This document shows positions 1-5,454 of a DNA stretch of 5,931 nucleotides, in pieces. The stretch covers positions 12,717-18,647 of the forward strand of contig NVUP01000012.1 of the NCBI GenBank assembly GCA_002401945.1, written 5' to 3'. The position numbers and the translations under genes are program-made. The stretch's first letter is position 1. Each line of letters opens with the position of its first letter. This stretch comes from Paracoccaceae bacterium. Lineage in GTDB: Bacteria > Pseudomonadota > Alphaproteobacteria > Rhodobacterales > Rhodobacteraceae. The notes under the pieces are model-generated. The model was not told where the DNA came from. It ran no database searches and worked only from the letters and a program-made list of their open reading frames with translations.

Positions 1-98
1 GTCGAGATTTCGTTCTGCGCGGTGGTCAGTTGGCCGTTTACAGAAGAAAGAGTCTGCAGAGCAACCATTGCGCCAGTGTTGGTCAGAATGCTGGTCAT
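1..98 (-). CDS. fliC: Flagellin, N-terminal fragment (runs off the left edge)
   Basis: This is the start of a flagellin, the subunit of the flagellar filament, exported through the flagellar type III apparatus. Only about 33 residues are in the window. They begin MTSILTNTGAMVALQTL and continue with a segment ending TTAQNEIST. This matches the conserved N-terminal D0 helix of alphaproteobacterial flagellins (pattern S-I-x-T-N-x-x-A-M-x-A-L-Q-x-L, then Q-x-E-I-S-T). The ATG at 98-96 is preceded by AAGGA at 111-107, with 8 nt spacing, which fixes the start. Upstream lie a leader hairpin and flagellar-type promoter motifs, which support the identification. The gene would continue beyond position 1, so its length, central domain and C-terminus cannot be judged. 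The symbol fliC is generic; related species also use flaA or fljK. The identification rests on the N-terminal motif alone, but that motif is distinctive. Confidence 0.9.
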   Translation of the reverse strand, partial: MTSILTNTGAMVALQTLSSVNGQLTTAQNEIS

Positions 99-106
99 AT
101 TAATTT

Positions 107-111
107 TCCTT
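107..111 (-). promoter_or_regulatory. Ribosome binding site of the flagellin gene
   Basis: AAGGA on the minus strand lies 8 nt before the ATG at 98. It decides the flagellin start. Only three bases separate it from the leader hairpin at 115-134. Confidence 0.75.
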
Positions 112-114
112 GTT

Positions 115-134
115 TGCGTGAGCTTCCTCACGCA
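115..134 (-). promoter_or_regulatory. Stem-loop in the flagellin mRNA leader
   Basis: On the minus strand TGCGTGAG and CTCACGCA form a perfect 8-bp stem closing a GAAG loop. The stem ends 3 nt upstream of the AAGGA ribosome binding site. The predicted transcription start (about 137-138) lies only a few bases before the stem, so the flagellin mRNA would begin with this hairpin. It lacks a terminating U-run and sits inside the leader, so it is not a terminator. By inference it could stabilise the 5' end or act in translational control. In Caulobacter the FlbT protein acts on the flagellin mRNA leader. Whether FlbT or a homologue acts here cannot be seen. Confidence 0.6.
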
Positions 135-143
135 GTTTCGCCT

Positions 144-164
144 TTATCGGCTATTAAAATGCCA
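144..164 (-). promoter_or_regulatory. Flagellin promoter region: overlapping sigma-28-like and sigma-54-like motifs
   Basis: On the minus strand GCCGATAA (151-144) is an exact match to the sigma-28 (FliA) -10 consensus. The -35 at the usual 11-nt spacing (TCAGAATG, 170-163) is poor, matching 3 of 8 bases of TAAAGTTT. The same DNA also reads TGGCATTTTAATAGC (164-150). That has the GG and GC dinucleotides 10 nt apart, as a sigma-54 -24/-12 element requires, though the -12 side is TAGC rather than TTGC. Both readings put the start near 137-138, giving a leader of about 40 nt. A flagellin promoter here is likely; which sigma factor uses it is not settled by the sequence. Confidence 0.5.
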
Positions 165-255
165 TTCTGACTTTGCGAATAGTTGTTCGAATTATCATTC
201 AACTTATTGGCGCCACCCCACCCAGAGATGCAAGTCCATGTTTGGGGGATAAGTA

Positions 256-270
256 TTAATAGAACCCTAA
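256..270. promoter_or_regulatory. Possible CtrA-type site (TTAA-N7-CTAA)
   Basis: TTAA at 256-259 and CTAA at 267-270 are separated by 7 nt, which is 7 of 8 bases of the CtrA consensus TTAA-N7-TTAA. It lies about 105 bp upstream of the putative flagellin promoter. CtrA controls motility genes in many alphaproteobacteria, including roseobacters. The stretch is A+T rich, so a chance match is quite possible. Confidence 0.2.
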
Positions 271-320
271 TTGTGAATTCTACGCTAATTAAAGAGTTAT
301 GAAAATTTGACGTTAAGCTG

Positions 321-343
321 GAGGTTCCGCACGTGTGGACCTC
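321..343. repeat. 23-bp quasi-palindrome centred on CACGTG
   Basis: GAGGT at 321-325 and ACCTC at 339-343 are perfect inverted arms. The centre, CCGCACGTGTGG (327-338), is itself palindromic except at one base pair. As RNA the arms can extend by one G-U and one C-G pair. No T-run follows on either strand, so it is not a Rho-independent terminator. It could be an operator, but no known binding motif is recognised. Confidence 0.4.
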
Positions 344-672
344 TCTAATTGCCTGTGGATGGTTGTCATGCTTCGAGAAATGCATGGTATTATCGTTAGT
401 TATCAAATGGTTGACTGGTGGTTGTCGTGTTGATGCATCTTCGGCTGTTTCTCCTCCTAACCTAGTGCCCCTGCCGGAGGGGGGGATGTTAGAACTTGGG
501 AAAAGTGCTTTTGGATGTTCGCTGGGGTCAGGTTTCACCTAATTCGTGTGTCTGGGTTAGGAATCAGAAATTGTAATAAAAAGATTATTAATGCAATTCC
601 CGTGATTCATTGCCAGATTTCTCGTTGGGCAGGCCTGTGCCCAGCTGGAAATCGCCAGAGGTGGTCGATGCC

Positions 673-1290
673 TTAGGGAAAGGAAACAACCTCATCTCCG
701 TCTGCCCATCGGGGGTATTTACTCATGATTGTCAAAAACCGCTCTGAAATCAGGAAGCTCTCTAGCCAGGCCTGCAAGTTGGGCCAGGGCTGCGCGTCAA
801 ACCAGGCTTTGTCGATAAAGGCAAACTGGCGGACAAAAGGCAGGATGGCGAAATCGGCCAGACTTGGCTGCTCAAAGATCCATTGGTCAATCTTCTGATT
901 CAACTCTGCCAGATACTCCCCTGCCAGCGCGCGCTGCATAGCCGGATCCAAGCCCGGGTATCGACTGGCATATTTGGTGCGATCCAGCGCGGTCTTGAAT
1001 GGCCCATCAGCGCGGGCAATCCAGTCCCAGCCGTCCTTGGGCATCTGCAGCCAGCCTTCGGGATCAGACTGGCTCAACGCCCATGTCATGATGTCCAGGC
1101 TTTCGTCGATAACAGCCCCCCCGCAAACCAGACAGGGCACTGTGGCCGTGGGCGAGGCGGCAAGGAAGGCCTCGGGCTTGTCGCGCAGCACAACCTCGCG
1201 CAACGCGACCTGCTGACCGGATGAGGCCAAGGCCAACCGTGCCCGCATGGCAAAGGGGCAGCGGCGAAAAGAATAGAGGATGGGTGTCAT
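673..1290 (-). CDS. Glutathione S-transferase family protein
   Basis: A 205-residue cytoplasmic protein of usual GST length, predicted to act on or bind glutathione conjugates; the substrate is unknown. The N-terminal thioredoxin-like domain (about residues 1-75) shows YSFRRCPFAMR with a candidate catalytic Cys11, the cis-proline in TVPCL (Pro52) and the glutathione-binding E-S pair (Glu63-Ser64). The all-alpha C-terminal domain contains PSLADFAILPF (about 142-152), with the Ser-x-x-Asp capping box typical of the GST fold. The CPFA motif resembles omega-like and glutaredoxin-2-like GSTs rather than the Tyr/Ser enzymes, suggesting thiol transfer or deglutathionylation (inference). The ATG at 1290 has only a weak GGAT five bases upstream, but the protein starts at the expected position before beta-strand 1. 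A -10-like TACAAT lies at 1340-1335 without a good -35. It is downstream of, and separated by a terminator from, the cpdB gene on the same strand. Confidence 0.9.
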   Translation of the reverse strand: MTPILYSFRRCPFAMRARLALASSGQQVALREVVLRDKPEAFLAASPTATVPCLVCGGAVIDESLDIMTWALSQSDPEGWLQMPKDGWDWIARADGPFKTALDRTKYASRYPGLDPAMQRALAGEYLAELNQKIDQWIFEQPSLADFAILPFVRQFAFIDKAWFDAQPWPNLQAWLESFLISERFLTIMSKYPRWADGDEVVSFP

Positions 1291-1378
1291 GGCAGATCCG
1301 GGTCACAAAAGTTGGGTGAAACTAGATCTGCTAGATTGTACAGGCAAGGCGGTTGCCAGTTTAAATGTATAAAGGGGA

Positions 1379-1402
1379 CTGCCCGGCTGTAAGACCGGGC
1401 AG
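1379..1402 (-). terminator. Probable terminator of the cpdB gene
   Basis: CTGCCCGG and CCGGGCAG form a perfect 8-bp GC-rich stem around an 8-nt loop, beginning 8 nt after the cpdB stop codon. On the minus strand it is followed by TCCCCTTTAT, an imperfect T-run. The position and stem fit a Rho-independent terminator; the weak U-tract lowers certainty. It separates cpdB from the GST gene. Confidence 0.55.
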
Positions 1403-1410
1403 ATTGAAGT

Positions 1411-3372
1411 TTATTCCAGATCGATCTTGAACCGGGCAAACCCATCGGGGCCTTCGCCGGCCAGCTCGATCTTCATGCCTTCAACCGATCCGGCATACTC
1501 CGCCGCCTTGGGGCCGGTGTCGAACAGCACCGAGGTGCCGGGCAGCGGGGCAAAGGACCAATTGGCATCGGCACGTGGGCTGATGGTGCCCTTTTCAACG
1601 ATATACCGCACGATGACGTCGCGGTTGGTGTCCGGGCCCTCAAAGATGATGGTGTCCCCCATGGCCCCGGGGAACTTACCGCCGCCGCTGGCGCGGTAGT
1701 TGTTGGTGGCAATGATGAACTTGGCCTCGGGATCGATCGGTGCGCCGTTGTACATCAGGTTGACGATGCGGCTGGCACTGGCATCGCCCGGCTCCCCCTT
1801 GGGGCCAAATTTTGAGGGTTGGCTGAGGTCGATCTGATAGGTCACCCCGTCGATCACATCAAAGTTGTAGCTGGGGAAGGAGGGGTTCAACAGCACCTGA
1901 TCAGCCTTGCCGACCTCAATCTGATTGAAGATCCCGGCCGAACGTTCCAGCCAGTCTTTGACCTGCGCGCCCGTCACCAATACTGCGCGTGCGGTATTAG
2001 GGTACAGATACAGGTCGGCGACGTGTTTGATCGCCACATCCCCTTTTGGCACATCGGTGTAATACTCAGGACCGCCACGGCCACCAGCCTTAAACGGAGC
2101 TGCCGCCGACAGGATGGGCAGGCCCTCAAACTTGCTGCCCTTCATCATCTGCTCAATATACCAGATCTGGGCAATCGACACGATCTGCACCGAGGGATCA
2201 TCCGCCACCAGCGCAAAGTAACTGTGCAGTGGCGCGTCGGTCTTGCCCACAGCGCGGCGAATATAGGCCAGGGTCTCGTCGTGCTCCTGCGCCACGGCGG
2301 CCAGCACCGCGGCATCGTCGCTCACAAGCGCGGTATAGCTGCGGTCTTCGTTGCGCTTGGAAATTGGCCGGGCTTCCGAGGCATGCCCAACCACCCGCCA
2401 CCCGCCCCCATCGCGTTCCAGCATCAGATCAATCAGTCCCAAATGGCTGCCCCAGAAGCCACCCATGGTGGCGGGCTTGCCATGGATGGTGCCGTTGTCC
2501 GCATCCACGGCGGCAAAATCGGCGTATTTCGACGACGGGAACACCAGGTGGCTGTGCCCGGTCATGATGGCGTCAATGCCTTCGACCGTGGCCAGCGGCA
2601 CCGAGGCATTCTCCATTCCGTCGCTCTCCCGCGCTGATCCGATCCCCGAATGGGACAGAGCAATGATGATATCAGCGCCTTTTTCCTTCATCTCGGGCAC
2701 ATAAGCGCGGGCGGCTTGCAGAATGTCGCGCGCTTGCACGTTGCCCTCTAGATGGCGGCGATCCCAGTTCATCACCTGCGGCGGCACAAAGCCAATCAAG
2801 CCGATCTTGATCGGATGGCTATCACCCGCCCCATCGGTCAACTCGCGATCAATCATCACATAGGGCGGCAGCAGGGTTTTATCCTCACGCGGGCTTGCGC
2901 CCATCTTGGTGGTGATATTGGCGCAGACCACTGGGTAATTGGCCCCGGCCAGGGATTTCATCAGGAAATCCAGACCATAGTTGAATTCGTGATTGCCCAG
3001 CGTCGAGGCTTCAAAGCCCAATGTGTTCATCGCCGCGATCACCGGGTGCATGTCACCCTCTTTCATGCCGCGCTCATAGGCAATGTAGTCGCCCATCGGG
3101 TTGCCCTGCAAAAAGTCGCCATTGTCGAGCAGCAACGAGTTGGTGGCCTCGGCGCGGATGTCTTTTATGATCGAGGCGGTGCGGGAGAGACCAACGGTGT
3201 CGCGCGGTTTGTCGGCGTAATAGTCATAGGGGAACACATGCACATGCAGATCGGTGGTTTCCATCAGCCGCAGGTGCACCTGGTTGGTCGCGGCCTGCAC
3301 TGAAAACGGATGCAGCGCGATAAACCCGGCGGTCCCGGCCAGAAATGAGCGACGATCAAAGTGAATAGGCAT
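1411..3372 (-). CDS. cpdB: Periplasmic 2',3'-cyclic-nucleotide 2'-phosphodiesterase / 3'-nucleotidase
   Basis: A 653-residue enzyme, close to the E. coli CpdB length (647). The family hydrolyses 2',3'-cyclic nucleotides to 3'-nucleotides and then to nucleosides plus phosphate, scavenging extracellular nucleotides. The N-terminus has a twin-arginine signal (DRRSFLAG, residues 6-13), a hydrophobic stretch and a likely cleavage after VQA27. The metallophosphatase domain shows DLH (Asp41, His43), NGDF (Asp86), GNHE (Asn127-His128-Glu129), SHSG (His241) and GHSH (His273, His275), so all metal-binding motifs are intact. The 5'-nucleotidase C-terminal domain carries YLYPNT (455-460), YNFDVIDG (502-509) and [11 protein letters not shown] (557-567), hallmarks of CpdB substrate binding. 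The ATG at 3372 has GGGAG (3383-3379) six bases upstream. The open frame continues to 3816, but that extension overlaps aqpZ and precedes the signal peptide, so it is rejected. No clear promoter or Pho box was recognised. Confidence 0.95.
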   Translation of the reverse strand: MPIHFDRRSFLAGTAGFIALHPFSVQAATNQVHLRLMETTDLHVHVFPYDYYADKPRDTVGLSRTASIIKDIRAEATNSLLLDNGDFLQGNPMGDYIAYERGMKEGDMHPVIAAMNTLGFEASTLGNHEFNYGLDFLMKSLAGANYPVVCANITTKMGASPREDKTLLPPYVMIDRELTDGAGDSHPIKIGLIGFVPPQVMNWDRRHLEGNVQARDILQAARAYVPEMKEKGADIIIALSHSGIGSARESDGMENASVPLATVEGIDAIMTGHSHLVFPSSKYADFAAVDADNGTIHGKPATMGGFWGSHLGLIDLMLERDGGGWRVVGHASEARPISKRNEDRSYTALVSDDAAVLAAVAQEHDETLAYIRRAVGKTDAPLHSYFALVADDPSVQIVSIAQIWYIEQMMKGSKFEGLPILSAAAPFKAGGRGGPEYYTDVPKGDVAIKHVADLYLYPNTARAVLVTGAQVKDWLERSAGIFNQIEVGKADQVLLNPSFPSYNFDVIDGVTYQIDLSQPSKFGPKGEPGDASASRIVNLMYNGAPIDPEAKFIIATNNYRASGGGKFPGAMGDTIIFEGPDTNRDVIVRYIVEKGTISPRADANWSFAPLPGTSVLFDTGPKAAEYAGSVEGMKIELAGEGPDGFARFKIDLE

Positions 3373-3378
3373 GGTGAA

Positions 3379-3383
3379 CTCCC
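3379..3383 (-). promoter_or_regulatory. Ribosome binding site of cpdB
   Basis: GGGAG on the minus strand lies six bases before the ATG at 3372. It decides the start in favour of the Tat signal peptide, against the far longer upstream open frame. Confidence 0.75.
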
Positions 3384-3399
3384 AAAAAACTGTTCTCGT

Positions 3400-3414
3400 T
3401 ATCCGGTCAGGATA
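3400..3414. repeat. Short inverted repeat in the cpdB upstream region
   Basis: TATCC and GGATA flank a 5-nt centre, 28-42 nt upstream of the cpdB start, where a promoter would be expected. The arm includes a -10-like GATAAC on the minus strand without a convincing -35. It could be an operator; five-base arms also occur by chance. Confidence 0.25.
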
Positions 3415-3555
3415 CCACGAAGCTAAAGCCCAGATGTGACATTCTTGTGGGCTGAGTTTTGCAGGGCTGTGTCCATGGCCAGCTGTTGCGTCGTTTCGAC
3501 AGCGGTGCATCGATTTCAGCAACTGCGACAAACCCGCACAGGGTGTGTTATGTGT

Positions 3556-3573
3556 TCCTGATTCAATCAGGAG
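3556..3573 (+). promoter_or_regulatory. aqpZ ribosome binding site embedded in a perfect inverted repeat
   Basis: AGGAG (3569-3573) lies seven bases before the aqpZ ATG and fixes its start. Its first four bases are part of a perfect inverted repeat, TCCTGAT (3556-3562) and ATCAGGA (3566-3572), around TCA. In the mRNA this can fold into a 7-bp stem with a 3-nt loop that hides the Shine-Dalgarno. As DNA it is an 8+1+8 palindrome that could serve as an operator. Either role is inferred; the pairing itself is exact. Confidence 0.55.
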
Positions 3574-3580
3574 ATAGATA

Positions 3581-4270
3581 ATGACCAAGAAATTATTGGC
3601 AGAATTCATCGGTACATTTTGGCTGGTCCTGGGCGGCTGCGGCAGCGCGGTTCTGGCGGCGGGGGTTGCGGACGTTGGCATTGGCTGGCTCGGCGTCGCC
3701 TTGGCCTTTGGCCTGACGGTTATGACCATGGCCTTTGCCGTCGGCCATATCTCGGGTGGGCATTTCAACCCGGCGGTGTCGCTGGGGCTGATGATAGCCG
3801 GGCGGTTCGACGCCAAAGACCTGATCCCCTATTGGGTGGCGCAGGTGGTTGGGGCGATTGCTGCCTCGGTGGTGCTTTACATCATCGTGTCCGGCGGGGC
3901 AGGGTTTACCGGCGTTGGCAGCTTTGCCTCTAACGGCTACGGCGAGGCGTCTCCGCAGGGCTATGGGCTTATATCGGCGCTGGTCATCGAAGTGGTGATG
4001 ACCGCGATGTTCCTGATCATCATTTTGGGGGCGACATCAGCCGGAGCACCCGTCGGCTTTGCGCCAATCGCCATTGGTCTGGGGCTGACATTGATTCATC
4101 TGGTTACGATCCCGGTGACCAATACCTCGGTCAACCCAGCGCGTTCAACCGGAGTGGCGCTGTTTGCCGACGGCCCGGCGCTGGCGCAGCTCTGGTTGTT
4201 CTGGGTGGCCCCATTGGCCGGAGCCGCGATAGGTGCACTGATCTGGAAAGTGTTGAGCTCTGAGGATTGA
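3581..4270 (+). CDS. aqpZ: Aquaporin Z, inner-membrane water channel
   Basis: A 229-residue MIP-family channel (E. coli AqpZ has 231) that lets water cross the inner membrane. Six hydrophobic membrane segments and two half-helices are readable. The first NPA is in [10 protein letters not shown] (Asn63-Pro64-Ala65) and the second in [10 protein letters not shown] (Asn185-Pro186-Ala187). The selectivity filter matches the water-specific type: Phe43, His173, Thr182 and Arg188, corresponding to Phe43, His174, Thr183 and Arg189 of E. coli. The narrow His/Phe filter argues against a glycerol facilitator (GlpF). Long stretches such as [11 protein letters not shown] and [17 protein letters not shown] match the E. 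coli family pattern. The ATG is preceded by AGGAG at 3569-3573. It is transcribed alone, divergent from cpdB and convergent with the transglycosylase gene. A role in osmotic adjustment is expected from the family, not shown here. Confidence 0.96.
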   Translation: MTKKLLAEFIGTFWLVLGGCGSAVLAAGVADVGIGWLGVALAFGLTVMTMAFAVGHISGGHFNPAVSLGLMIAGRFDAKDLIPYWVAQVVGAIAASVVLYIIVSGGAGFTGVGSFASNGYGEASPQGYGLISALVIEVVMTAMFLIIILGATSAGAPVGFAPIAIGLGLTLIHLVTIPVTNTSVNPARSTGVALFADGPALAQLWLFWVAPLAGAAIGALIWKVLSSED

Positions 4271-4282
4271 TTAATACAGTAT

Positions 4283-4304
4283 GGTCCGGCCGCTAGGTCG
4301 GGCC
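4283..4304 (+). terminator. Possible transcript-end hairpin after aqpZ
   Basis: GGTCCGG (4283-4289) can pair with TCGGGCC (4298-4304), counting two G-U pairs, starting 12 nt after the aqpZ stop. No T-run follows on the plus strand, so it may assist termination but is not a canonical Rho-independent terminator. Confidence 0.3.
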
Positions 4305-4312
4305 GCGCCTGA

Positions 4313-4356
4313 CCTTCCCGTCAAGCCGAAGGTTTGCCCCCGGCATAATGGGAAGG
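4313..4356. repeat. Inverted repeat between the convergent aqpZ and transglycosylase genes
   Basis: CCTTCCC (4313-4319) and GGGAAGG (4350-4356) are perfect 7-nt inverted arms about 30 nt apart. They lie between two convergent stop codons. Such an element could help end transcription from both sides, but the loop is long and no T-run is present. Confidence 0.25.
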
Positions 4357-4364
4357 CGCTGCTC

Positions 4365-4835
4365 TCACTTCACCAATCCGGTTTCTTGCAGCTTCCCTTG
4401 CCGCTTGGCCTCGTAATAATAGCCGCGTGAATAGTGTTTCACGGCTGTGGAGTGACTGCCGCCCGACAACAGCCAGGCCCCGCGCAGGTATTTCACGGCA
4501 AATTCCAGATTGGTATCTGCATCCAGCAGATCTTTGGAAGTGCCCCTGAACCCCATCGAACGCGCGGTGGCGGGCAGGATTTGTAACAGCCCATAGTAGG
4601 GGGTGTTGACAGCCCTGGGACGATGGGTGCTTTCGCGGACCGCCAGACGATGTACCAACTCGCGCGGCACCTCATAATGATCGGCCCAGCGATTGATCTG
4701 CCCACGCAACTCGGCCGTCTCATTGGGGTAAAGCGGCGGATCAAATTCATCCCCGGATTGCCCGGCAAAGCTGCTGCACCCCGCAAAGAAGATCGGCAGG
4801 GCAACCACCAGTCCCAATATTGTTCTACGATGCAT
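4365..4835 (-). CDS. Small lytic transglycosylase (SLT domain) lipoprotein
   Basis: A 156-residue protein predicted to cleave peptidoglycan glycan strands without water, forming 1,6-anhydro-muramic ends. A lipoprotein signal ends in FFAGC with Cys20 as the lipidation site, so it should be anchored on the periplasmic side of a membrane. The SLT domain (about 45-150) shows the catalytic motif VREST (Glu68-Ser69), the GLLQI motif (82-86, usually GLMQI), PATARSMG (88-95), the AVKYL helix (113-117) and a YSRG motif (135-138) in place of the usual YN-x-G. It is shorter than E. coli Slt70 or MltC because it has only the catalytic domain. The ATG at 4835 has GGGAG (4846-4842) six bases upstream and a good promoter further up. 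It is convergent with aqpZ. It could serve general wall turnover or open the wall for a complex such as the flagellum; nothing nearby decides this. Confidence 0.9.
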   Translation of the reverse strand: MHRRTILGLVVALPIFFAGCSSFAGQSGDEFDPPLYPNETAELRGQINRWADHYEVPRELVHRLAVRESTHRPRAVNTPYYGLLQILPATARSMGFRGTSKDLLDADTNLEFAVKYLRGAWLLSGGSHSTAVKHYSRGYYYEAKRQGKLQETGLVK

Positions 4836-4864
4836 TCTTGTCTCCCAGTCTCAGCATTTACGCT

Positions 4865-4892
4865 ATTTTAGCGGACCTGCGGTTGGGGGCAA
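4865..4892 (-). promoter_or_regulatory. Promoter of the transglycosylase gene, with a palindrome over its -10
   Basis: On the minus strand TTGCCC (4892-4887) and TAAAAT (4870-4865) are 16 nt apart, matching 4 of 6 and 5 of 6 bases of the housekeeping -35 and -10. The start would lie about 23 nt before the ATG. A perfect inverted repeat, CGCTA-TTT-TAGCG (4861-4873), covers the -10, which could be a repressor site. GGTTG-GGGG-CAACC (4881-4894) overlaps the -35. This supports transcription separate from the upstream glycine-zipper gene. Confidence 0.45.
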
Positions 4893-4956
4893 CCAGATGG
4901 GTGTAAAACCGCCGATTGTTCAGCTGAGGCACCGGTTTGGGGCAGGGCTTAAATAT

Positions 4957-5316
4957 TCAGCCGATCACCGGATGTCCGGCCTGCTGCATACAGCGCACCA
5001 GATAGTCACGTTGCGCCTGTTTGACCTGGGCATCGCCGATTGCGGCGCCGGTAATTGCGCCCAAAACCGCCCCAACAGCGGCCTTGTCGCGGCTTTCGGT
5101 CGCGCCAACCAAGGCACCACCCACGCCCCCAAGTGCGGCGCTTTGCTGGATATGACCCTGGCCAACCTGCCGCGATAGCGACCGGCACTGCGCTTCGTCA
5201 GCGGCAAAGTTTGCGCCCGCAGGCCCGTTCAGTTGTAGCGGCGCGTCCAGGGGGACCGTGTCACATCCCGCCAGCAGCAGGAGCGATGCGGTGAGTGTCA
5301 GAAATTTGCCAGCCAT
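4957..5316 (-). CDS. Glycine-zipper lipoprotein of unknown function
   Basis: A 119-residue envelope protein. The signal peptide ends with LLAGC, with Cys18 as the lipidation site. A central glycine-zipper region runs from about 61 to 94 with small residues at regular spacing (ALGGVGGALVGA, then AVGAVLGAITGAAIG), separated by a charged ESRDK turn. This gives two short hydrophobic helices that could form a membrane hairpin. Cys44 and Cys109 flank the zipper and might form a disulfide (inference). The domain resembles the glycine-zipper/YMGG-like and SlyB/OmpA-like small lipoproteins, which are often linked to envelope stability, but no specific function is recognised. The ATG at 5316 has AAGGA (5329-5325) eight bases upstream. 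It lies downstream of rplI on the same strand but behind a strong terminator, so it probably has its own promoter in 5317-5397. None was clearly recognised there. Confidence 0.85.
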   Translation of the reverse strand: MAGKFLTLTASLLLLAGCDTVPLDAPLQLNGPAGANFAADEAQCRSLSRQVGQGHIQQSAALGGVGGALVGATESRDKAAVGAVLGAITGAAIGDAQVKQAQRDYLVRCMQQAGHPVIG

Positions 5317-5344
5317 TGTTAGTTTCCTTTGCCAAAATGTTCAA

Positions 5345-5380
5345 CCAATGGCGCAAGGGTAGTGTGCCGACGGGCATTGG
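5345..5380. repeat. Inverted repeat upstream of the glycine-zipper gene
   Basis: CCAATG (5345-5350) and CATTGG (5375-5380) are perfect 6-nt inverted arms spaced by 24 nt. They sit in the only stretch where a promoter for the lipoprotein gene could lie. The spacing would suit a two-site operator, but the match is short. Confidence 0.2.
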
Positions 5381-5396
5381 ACCAGTGCTGCGATAG

Positions 5397-5426
5397 AAAA
5401 AGGCCGCCCATCACAGGCGGCCTTTT
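5397..5426 (-). terminator. Rho-independent terminator of rplI
   Basis: AAAAGGCCGCC (5398-5408) and GGCGGCCTTTT (5416-5426) form a perfect 11-bp stem around a 7-nt loop, 28 nt after the rplI stop. On the minus strand the stem runs into TTTTTCTAT, a proper U-tract. The plus strand also has TTTT in the last arm, so it could stop transcription in both directions. It ends the ribosomal protein transcript before the lipoprotein gene. Confidence 0.9.
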
Positions 5427-5454
5427 CCAAATTATCAGCTCGAAAAAGAAGCGA

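Larger units (their letters stand above)
176..672. other. Gene-free intergenic stretch between flagellin and GST genes
   Basis: No credible gene is seen here. The open frames present (such as minus 128-538 and plus 333-542) lack a convincing ribosome binding site, run over the flagellin promoter or hold no recognisable domain. The DNA is visibly richer in A and T than the coding regions. It contains several inverted repeats: a 23-bp quasi-palindrome at 321-343, CCCCT/AGGGG at 468-482, and TGGGCA/TGCCCA at 626-643. The last lies about 30 nt past the GST stop and could be part of a GST transcript end, but no T-run follows it on either strand. A small RNA cannot be excluded from sequence alone. 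Confidence 0.6.

Noticed and set aside
468..482. CCCCT/AGGGG hairpin as a terminator
   Set aside because: The stem is only 5 bp, no T-run follows, and no gene ends nearby.
128..538. A 136-codon minus-strand open frame upstream of flagellin
   Set aside because: It runs across the flagellin promoter and leader, has no recognisable domain, has odd composition and no good ribosome binding site.
333..542. A 69-codon plus-strand open frame
   Set aside because: No ribosome binding site or family resemblance; it starts inside the quasi-palindrome and looks like chance.
1819..3303. Long plus-strand open frames (1819-2637, 2752-3303) opposite cpdB
   Set aside because: They are antisense shadows of a GC-rich gene whose protein is fully explained on the minus strand.
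3374..3580. Pho box or clear housekeeping promoters between cpdB and aqpZ
   Set aside because: Only scattered partial matches were found on either strand, none with both a good -35 and a good -10 at proper spacing.
3373..3816. N-terminal extension of the cpdB frame to 801 residues
   Set aside because: It overlaps the divergent aqpZ gene. The Tat signal peptide and a good ribosome binding site fix the start at 3372, giving the normal family length.
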